Assembly: GCA_900317055.1 (NCBI GenBank)
Contig: ONFF01000019.1
Coordinates: 56,734 to 120,733 of the forward strand
Reading direction: 5' to 3'
Origin: an uncultured Bacteroidales bacterium
GTDB taxonomy: Bacteria; Bacteroidota; Bacteroidia; Bacteroidales; F082
DNA: 64,000 nt
Part shown: positions 60,113-64,000 of the stretch, piece by piece
How the letters are laid out: the number at the start of each line of letters is the position of its first letter
Numbering within the stretch: position 1 is the stretch's first letter
Notes under the pieces: generated by a model
Told to the model about the DNA's origin: nothing
Seen by the model: only the letters and a program-made list of their open reading frames with translations
Database searches by the model: none
Position numbers and translations under genes: made by a program

Positions 60113-61987
60113 TTAACCATTTGTTTCCTTTGCAAAATCAAGAAGTGTTGTAGGCAGAGGAGCCTCATTTTTAAAAATAGCCTTCATCTTTCGGGCACGA
60201 TGCGACACCGTGGGATAAGCTTTCTGCATCATAGCCGCAACGTCGGCATCCGAAAGGCCGAGCAGATAGAGGCAGCAATAGTCAAGGTCGCCCTTGGTGA
60301 GCTCGGGATAGGCCTTGGCCAAACGGACGGTGAACTGCCCGAAGTGGCGGTCGGCAGCCTCGCGCAACGCCATCACCTGTTCCTTGCCCAAGGCATAGTC
60401 CTGATATAGCTTGCAGTCCATCTGCGCCTTGAACTGTCCTTCGTTCACCCGCTCCATGATGAGGCGACAGATAGGCTCTTCGTTGAACGACACCGCTTGC
60501 GCCTCCTGTTTCGGCGCAACGTTGCCCGCCTGTTGCCGCATCTGTTCCTTCAGCTCGCGCAGTTCCTGGTTGCTCCGTTTCAGCCTCCCCGACATAGATG
60601 CTTTCTCCAAGCGGTGCGCCTCTCGTTCAGCTTCCATCTGCTGGCTCGCCGCGTCGCGCTGCTGCCGCATCTTGCGCCTATAAAACAGCCAAGCCAACAG
60701 CACCGCCACTACAACGAGAGCGCACACCACAACGATCATCCTGTTCCTCCGCAGCCGCGCTGCCTGCTGCCTTTCGGCTTCGGTTCGCCCTTGCTTCCAC
60801 TGCAAATGTTGTTGAAACAGGTCGTTCAATTGGGAGACCCGCTTTTGGCTTTCGGCTGCTGCAGCTACATCTTCTATGATGAATTGGGCATATTGGTTGG
60901 CTTTCAAGGTGTCGCCCTCACCAATAGCGATGTCATGCAAAGCCTTTGCTGCAAGTTTTTTTCCAATGTCGTCATTTGAAAAATCAAATACTGCTTTCAA
61001 ATATACCTTGGCAGAATCGAATTGTCTGGCATTATGATAAATGTCGCCAATGGTTGAATATCGGTTTATTCTTTCAATATTGCTTTCGGATAGGGCTGCC
61101 ATGCTTTTCAGATTGTCCAAGGCTTTTATGGTGTCGTGGAGATGATAATAATCAAACAAAGATTGTGAAGCCATCAAATCCCTGTAAACCATAGTATTTC
61201 TGTCATGCAAGGCATTAAACGCCGCATCATAATAGAAAACAACGCTGTCTGGTTTTTGCAATATATGATATTGTAATCCAATCTGATACAAAATATTGGC
61301 TTTGGCGTTAAGCGAAGTCGGTGCAATCTGGTTGTATAACAAGTACTGCTTGGCACAATAAATGGCGGATTCTGGCATAAGTTGGCCTTTGAACATATCA
61401 ATAAGACGGCCGTATGTCAAGGCCATAAACCGCGCCTTCTTATCCACCAACTCCTTTTCCGAGAAATGGCTTTCCATGATCCGCAAGGTGTTGAGGTATT
61501 CCGTACAGGCGTTCGCCAAATCCCCTTGTTCATAGAATCCCACACCATTCATATAATGGGCGCGGGCGGAGAGGAAAACGATGTTGTCGTTTCGTGTCGG
61601 AGATAGCGGGTCTGCGCCCGCTATGAGGCTTTTTGGGGTGGGGGTGTCGTTCAAGGTGAAGTTTAGGCTGTCGAAATATGCTACCGCTTTCAACAGATCC
61701 TTCCTATTGCTCTGTACATAGTCATTCTTAAACAGCAGCTCCGCAATCAGCACCTGGCAATAATGCCCCTCAAACTCACCAAGGCTATCCGCCGCCTCAC
61801 TCCCCGCAAACTCCATCATCACCGCCAAGGCGCTGTCAGGCCGCTGCCACATCAAACTGTCGATGGTCGCCAACTCTTTGGTCGGCCCTTCGACAAGCTC
61901 AGGGACCTCAACTTTAGTAGGTTTGGAGCAAGCCACCAGCATGGCCAGCCCAAACAAAAAGCTCACTATGTGCAAACACCGTTTCAC
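60113..61987 (-). CDS. Membrane TPR protein with C-terminal HTH, putative regulator
   Basis: 624 residues from a GTG at 61985-61987, three bases after the promoter. Order: lipoprotein-like start (LAMLVAC, Cys20), about ten TPR-like units (for example NILYQIGLQYHILQKPDSVVFYYDAAFNAL, STIGDIYHNARQFDSAKVYLKAVFDFS in pieces), one membrane helix (RMIVVVCALVVVAVLLAWLFY), a basic coiled coil, and a DNA-binding-like end (LTKGDLDYCCLYLLGLSDADVAAMM, HRARKMKAIF) resembling a LuxR/sigma-4 type HTH. Typical of Bacteroidota periplasm-sensing regulators. Two palindromic repeats are inserted in frame (residues PELVEGP near 30 and LIAGADPLSP near 135). Confidence 0.84.
   Translation of the reverse strand: MKRCLHIVSFLFGLAMLVACSKPTKVEVPELVEGPTKELATIDSLMWQRPDSALAVMMEFAGSEAADSLGEFEGHYCQVLIAELLFKNDYVQSNRKDLLKAVAYFDSLNFTLNDTPTPKSLIAGADPLSPTRNDNIVFLSARAHYMNGVGFYEQGDLANACTEYLNTLRIMESHFSEKELVDKKARFMALTYGRLIDMFKGQLMPESAIYCAKQYLLYNQIAPTSLNAKANILYQIGLQYHILQKPDSVVFYYDAAFNALHDRNTMVYRDLMASQSLFDYYHLHDTIKALDNLKSMAALSESNIERINRYSTIGDIYHNARQFDSAKVYLKAVFDFSNDDIGKKLAAKALHDIAIGEGDTLKANQYAQFIIEDVAAAAESQKRVSQLNDLFQQHLQWKQGRTEAERQQAARLRRNRMIVVVCALVVVAVLLAWLFYRRKMRQQRDAASQQMEAEREAHRLEKASMSGRLKRSNQELRELKEQMRQQAGNVAPKQEAQAVSFNEEPICRLIMERVNEGQFKAQMDCKLYQDYALGKEQVMALREAADRHFGQFTVRLAKAYPELTKGDLDYCCLYLLGLSDADVAAMMQKAYPTVSHRARKMKAIFKNEAPLPTTLLDFAKETNG
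61604..61625. repeat. GCGGGTCTGCGCCCGC-family palindrome inside the TPR-HTH gene
   Basis: Arms ATAGCGGG and CCCGCTAT around tctgcg; same core as in 27396-27415. Read in frame as LIAGADPL. Confidence 0.87.
61881..61907. repeat. CCTTCGACAAGCTCAGG palindrome inside the TPR-HTH gene
   Basis: gtcggcccttcgacaagctc then agggacc; in frame as VPELVEGPT, right after the lipobox. Confidence 0.87.
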
Positions 61988-61990
61988 GCG

Positions 61991-61999
61991 GCAAAAATA
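61991..61999 (-). promoter_or_regulatory. -7 promoter element of the TPR-HTH regulator gene
   Basis: The minus strand reads TATTTTTGC, then CGC and GTG: transcript would be leaderless, as for recG. Confidence 0.65.
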
Positions 62000-62099
62000 C
62001 TCAAAATCCAGCAAATTAAATAAAAAGCCACCAAAGGCCTTAAACCGTCTCCATGTCGCCGATGGGAATGGCTAGGCTTTCGATGGCTTTATCTAAACC

Positions 62100-63590
62100 T
62101 CAATCTACCACCACCAACCGCACATCGCTTTTGATCAAGCCTTGCTCCATCAGCAGAAACAGCCGCTTCGTCTTGTCTGAATTATAGCTTTGGGCGGCGA
62201 TGCCGGCAACACCTTTGCCGTCGATGACATTCACGGTCTCGTTCCCCTCCTGGTCCAAGATGATCTCGCGGAGCTTGGTCTGCAAAAACCGCGGGTCTTG
62301 TGAGGCCGCCACATCCGATGGATATTTGTACTTGGAGCAGACCATCGAATAATAGCAAAGGTTACCATTGATGTCGAACAATTCATCGGTGACCACTTCT
62401 TTGGGGCCGATAATCTCATTACTGTAAGGCTTCCTCCATAATAGTTTTCCGTCAGCATCGAACATGTTCAGGATGCTACCTTGTTTCCCGTACTGGTAAT
62501 ACGCACCCGTATGAGTGCTAATGACCTCATCATAATTATAAACACCTGTCACACAGACACGGCCATCGTTCATGAAATAGGGCTGAAAATCAATCCAATG
62601 AACCTCATTGTCTTTGCTCTTGCCTTCCTTGGCATTAAGGTAAACGTCTACGTCTTCATTTGTGAAAGGATACATATCGGAAGTGACAACGGCTTGCTCT
62701 TTCATGTCGAATACGGTAACATACATCCCGCAAAGGGCTGCGTTTCTATTGAACAAAAACATCCAGTCACCGTATTTCTCGCCTTTCAGCGAACCCGTAA
62801 CCCAAAGACGATTGCCGTTCAAAGCAAGTTCCGCACTCCCGATGTTGACGGGCAAAGGGAATGCCATTTGTTCTTCTCCTTCGTTCGACATGACCACGAG
62901 CGCCGCTATTGCCTTGTCTTCGGTGTCGGCAAGATAATAGCCTGCCAATATGACCCTGCCGTCGTCAATAGGCACGAAATCGGCAAAATGGAGATCCGTA
63001 TCCCTGCTCCATAAGGTCGCACCTGTCTTGTTGTCCAACATCACGACCTTCCACACGCTGGGTGCGCCATTCTTGCACTGGTCCAATCGCACCAGCGCAC
63101 GATGGGATCGGTCAGGAGATAGTTTGCTGGAAACCGTAAGCATATCCTTCAGCTTGACAGGATCCATGTTGATGACATGCTTTTTCCCGTCTTCGAAAGG
63201 CGAGAATCCGATGTCATCGGTCGAGGCCAATGTCATGTCCGACTTCTTTATCGTGAATTTTTCGAGGCGATAGCCCTCCGGCTCGCACTTTGCGGTAACC
63301 AGCTCGATGTTTTCGCCAAACACTCCTCCATAAATGGGGAAACGCACCGACAGCCCAGACTTGTATTCCTTCTCCACTTTCAGCGACAAGTCGGTCTTGC
63401 TGAAACCAAGGACGGCTGTCTTAATGGAACAGTCAAAGAAATAATAACAGGACTCGTCCTCTCCTATATACATTGCCTGATTGGTGAGTTTCACACCTTT
63501 GGCCAAAGGGCCTTGCTTGATTGTCGGCATTTGGGCGAATGAAAAACAAGTGTAGAATACACTTAACAGAACTAATAATTTTGTTTTCAT
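62100..63590 (-). CDS. Exported protein of unknown function
   Basis: 496 residues. Signal peptide MKTKLLVLLSVFYTCFSFAQ. The rest is beta-rich with many DxxG turns (MLDNKTGATLWSRDTD, MFDADGKLLWRKPYS, VLAGYYLAD-like GRVILAGYYLAD), suggesting a propeller of about seven blades as in PQQ-like proteins. No CTD at the C-terminus (ends VRLVVVD), so not a T9SS cargo by that route. Its ATG overlaps the stop of the CTD remnant upstream (TAATG). Confidence 0.8.
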   Translation of the reverse strand: MKTKLLVLLSVFYTCFSFAQMPTIKQGPLAKGVKLTNQAMYIGEDESCYYFFDCSIKTAVLGFSKTDLSLKVEKEYKSGLSVRFPIYGGVFGENIELVTAKCEPEGYRLEKFTIKKSDMTLASTDDIGFSPFEDGKKHVINMDPVKLKDMLTVSSKLSPDRSHRALVRLDQCKNGAPSVWKVVMLDNKTGATLWSRDTDLHFADFVPIDDGRVILAGYYLADTEDKAIAALVVMSNEGEEQMAFPLPVNIGSAELALNGNRLWVTGSLKGEKYGDWMFLFNRNAALCGMYVTVFDMKEQAVVTSDMYPFTNEDVDVYLNAKEGKSKDNEVHWIDFQPYFMNDGRVCVTGVYNYDEVISTHTGAYYQYGKQGSILNMFDADGKLLWRKPYSNEIIGPKEVVTDELFDINGNLCYYSMVCSKYKYPSDVAASQDPRFLQTKLREIILDQEGNETVNVIDGKGVAGIAAQSYNSDKTKRLFLLMEQGLIKSDVRLVVVD

Positions 63591-63669
63591 TATATCGTGA
63601 TTTTATTTGTGTAAACTTTTTCTTCAGCATCCGCAATGCGCAGCAAATACACCCCTTCTACCACTCCGC
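63591..63669 (-). pseudogene. Leftover C-terminus of a TNKITI-type T9SS CTD
   Basis: The minus strand reads ...VVEGVYLLRIADAEEKVYTNKITI and stop, matching the CTD ends of the 10487 and 12157 genes (LVEGVYLVRIMDAEGKVYTNKITIR). It is not attached to an open gene: the preceding gene ends at 63670 in another frame with a different CTD. Confidence 0.85.
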
Positions 63670-64000
63670 TCATTCCCTCAGCACTTTCCGTGTGAGGCAC
63701 ACTTCCGCATTGCGGATTCTCAGCATGTACATCCCTTTGGGCAAGTCGCCCATCTCCATCCAACCACCCTTGCCGCCGAAGGTCTTTGTGGCCACCACCT
63801 GGCCGCTCATGTTGATGAGTTCCATTTCCGTGGCCTCGGCCTCGTTGGGAAGCAGCACGCAAACCGTGTTGTTCGTCGGGTTGGGATAAACCTCCACCGC
63901 TGCCTCTTCCTTTGGCATTGGTCGTTCCGGCACCTGCAAGGTGGTGTAGTCCACCGTATCAGTGATGTGGAGAATCCAATAATCCAACGAACGGCCGCCA
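63670..64000 (-). CDS. T9SS cargo protein, C-terminal part (cut by the right edge)
   Basis: The last 110 residues of a gene whose start lies beyond the window. Sequence LDYWILHITDTVDYTTLQVPE, then VEVYPNPTNNTVCVLLP closely follow the 10487 gene (NYWVLHVTDTVDYTTYQVPE, QVYPNPTNNTVRIVLP), so the two are paralogues. After that point the two CTDs diverge: here ELINMSGQVVATKTFGG and a different end (CLTRKVLRE) against EVQLYNALGQLVKTV and TNKITIR. Downstream lies the leftover of the old end. Confidence 0.87.
   Translation of the reverse strand, partial: GGRSLDYWILHITDTVDYTTLQVPERPMPKEEAAVEVYPNPTNNTVCVLLPNEAEATEMELINMSGQVVATKTFGGKGGWMEMGDLPKGMYMLRIRNAEVCLTRKVLRE

Noticed and set aside
1-64000. tRNA or rRNA genes
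   Set aside because: No conserved T-loop/anticodon-arm patterns or rRNA stretches were noticed on reading; tRNAscan-SE or barrnap would settle it.

Overview
The window comes from a fermentative member of the Bacteroidota, most likely order Bacteroidales. The evidence is a type IX secretion (T9SS) core operon in the order porP-gldK-gldL-gldM, several secreted proteins ending in T9SS sorting domains (CTDs), many lipoproteins with a Cys lipobox, and promoters of the Bacteroidota -7 type (TAnnTTTGC). [FeFe]-hydrogenase maturases (HydG, HydF) and the TM1266-type protein point to an anaerobe that handles H2. No rRNA, tRNA, CRISPR array, complete insertion sequence or prophage was recognised.

Layout. 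1-7.3 kb (minus strand): gldM (cut by the left edge), gldL, gldK, porP/sprF, rseP and an M23 peptidase. 7.3-13.6 kb: three T9SS cargo genes in an ATGA-overlapping operon whose junctions are near-identical direct repeats. 13.9-15.9 kb: groES-groEL. 16.1-19.1 kb: a MATE exporter and an ATPase gene flanked by an 81-bp direct repeat. 19.3-24.9 kb: GH95 lipoprotein, serine hydrolase, YfcC-type carrier. 25-27 kb: DPP-IV-type peptidase. 27.5-32.2 kb: hydG, TM1266-type regulator, guanine deaminase-like protein, GH89 lipoprotein. 32.3-36.2 kb: RNase H, zinc-ribbon protein, lipoprotein, two outer-membrane proteins. 36.4-38.6 kb: two tail-less SSB paralogues and hydF. 38.6-45.9 kb: tyrosine phosphatase, TatD, lipoprotein, EamA transporter, recG, patatin-type outer-membrane phospholipase. 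46-53.5 kb: fucose-isomerase-like protein, two-domain thioredoxin-like T9SS cargo, lptD, N-acetylmuramoyl-alanine amidase. 53.5-64 kb: an accessory region with T9SS cargo, paralogous small lipoproteins, an orphan RHS tip with a probable type 23 toxin domain and candidate immunity genes, a membrane TPR-HTH regulator beside a palindromic operator, and the end of another cargo gene with a leftover CTD piece behind it.

How the parts fit. The T9SS core exports the CTD proteins encoded here (seven in the window). RseP, LptD, the amidase and the M23 peptidase serve the same envelope. GH95, GH89 and the fucose-isomerase-like protein suggest use of fucose- and GlcNAc-capped glycans such as mucin; this is inference.

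The strongest unusual signals are at the DNA level: (i) repeats that make T9SS sorting domains behave as exchangeable cassettes, including a C-terminal remnant stranded behind a gene that now carries a different CTD; (ii) several families of short palindromes inserted in frame in coding sequences, with two copies in one gene; (iii) an ATPase gene bounded by copies of its own 3' end plus hairpin, one of which supplies the last codons of the neighbouring exporter; (iv) nested, cloverleaf-like palindrome clusters; (v) promoters only a few bases from the start codon, implying leaderless mRNAs.
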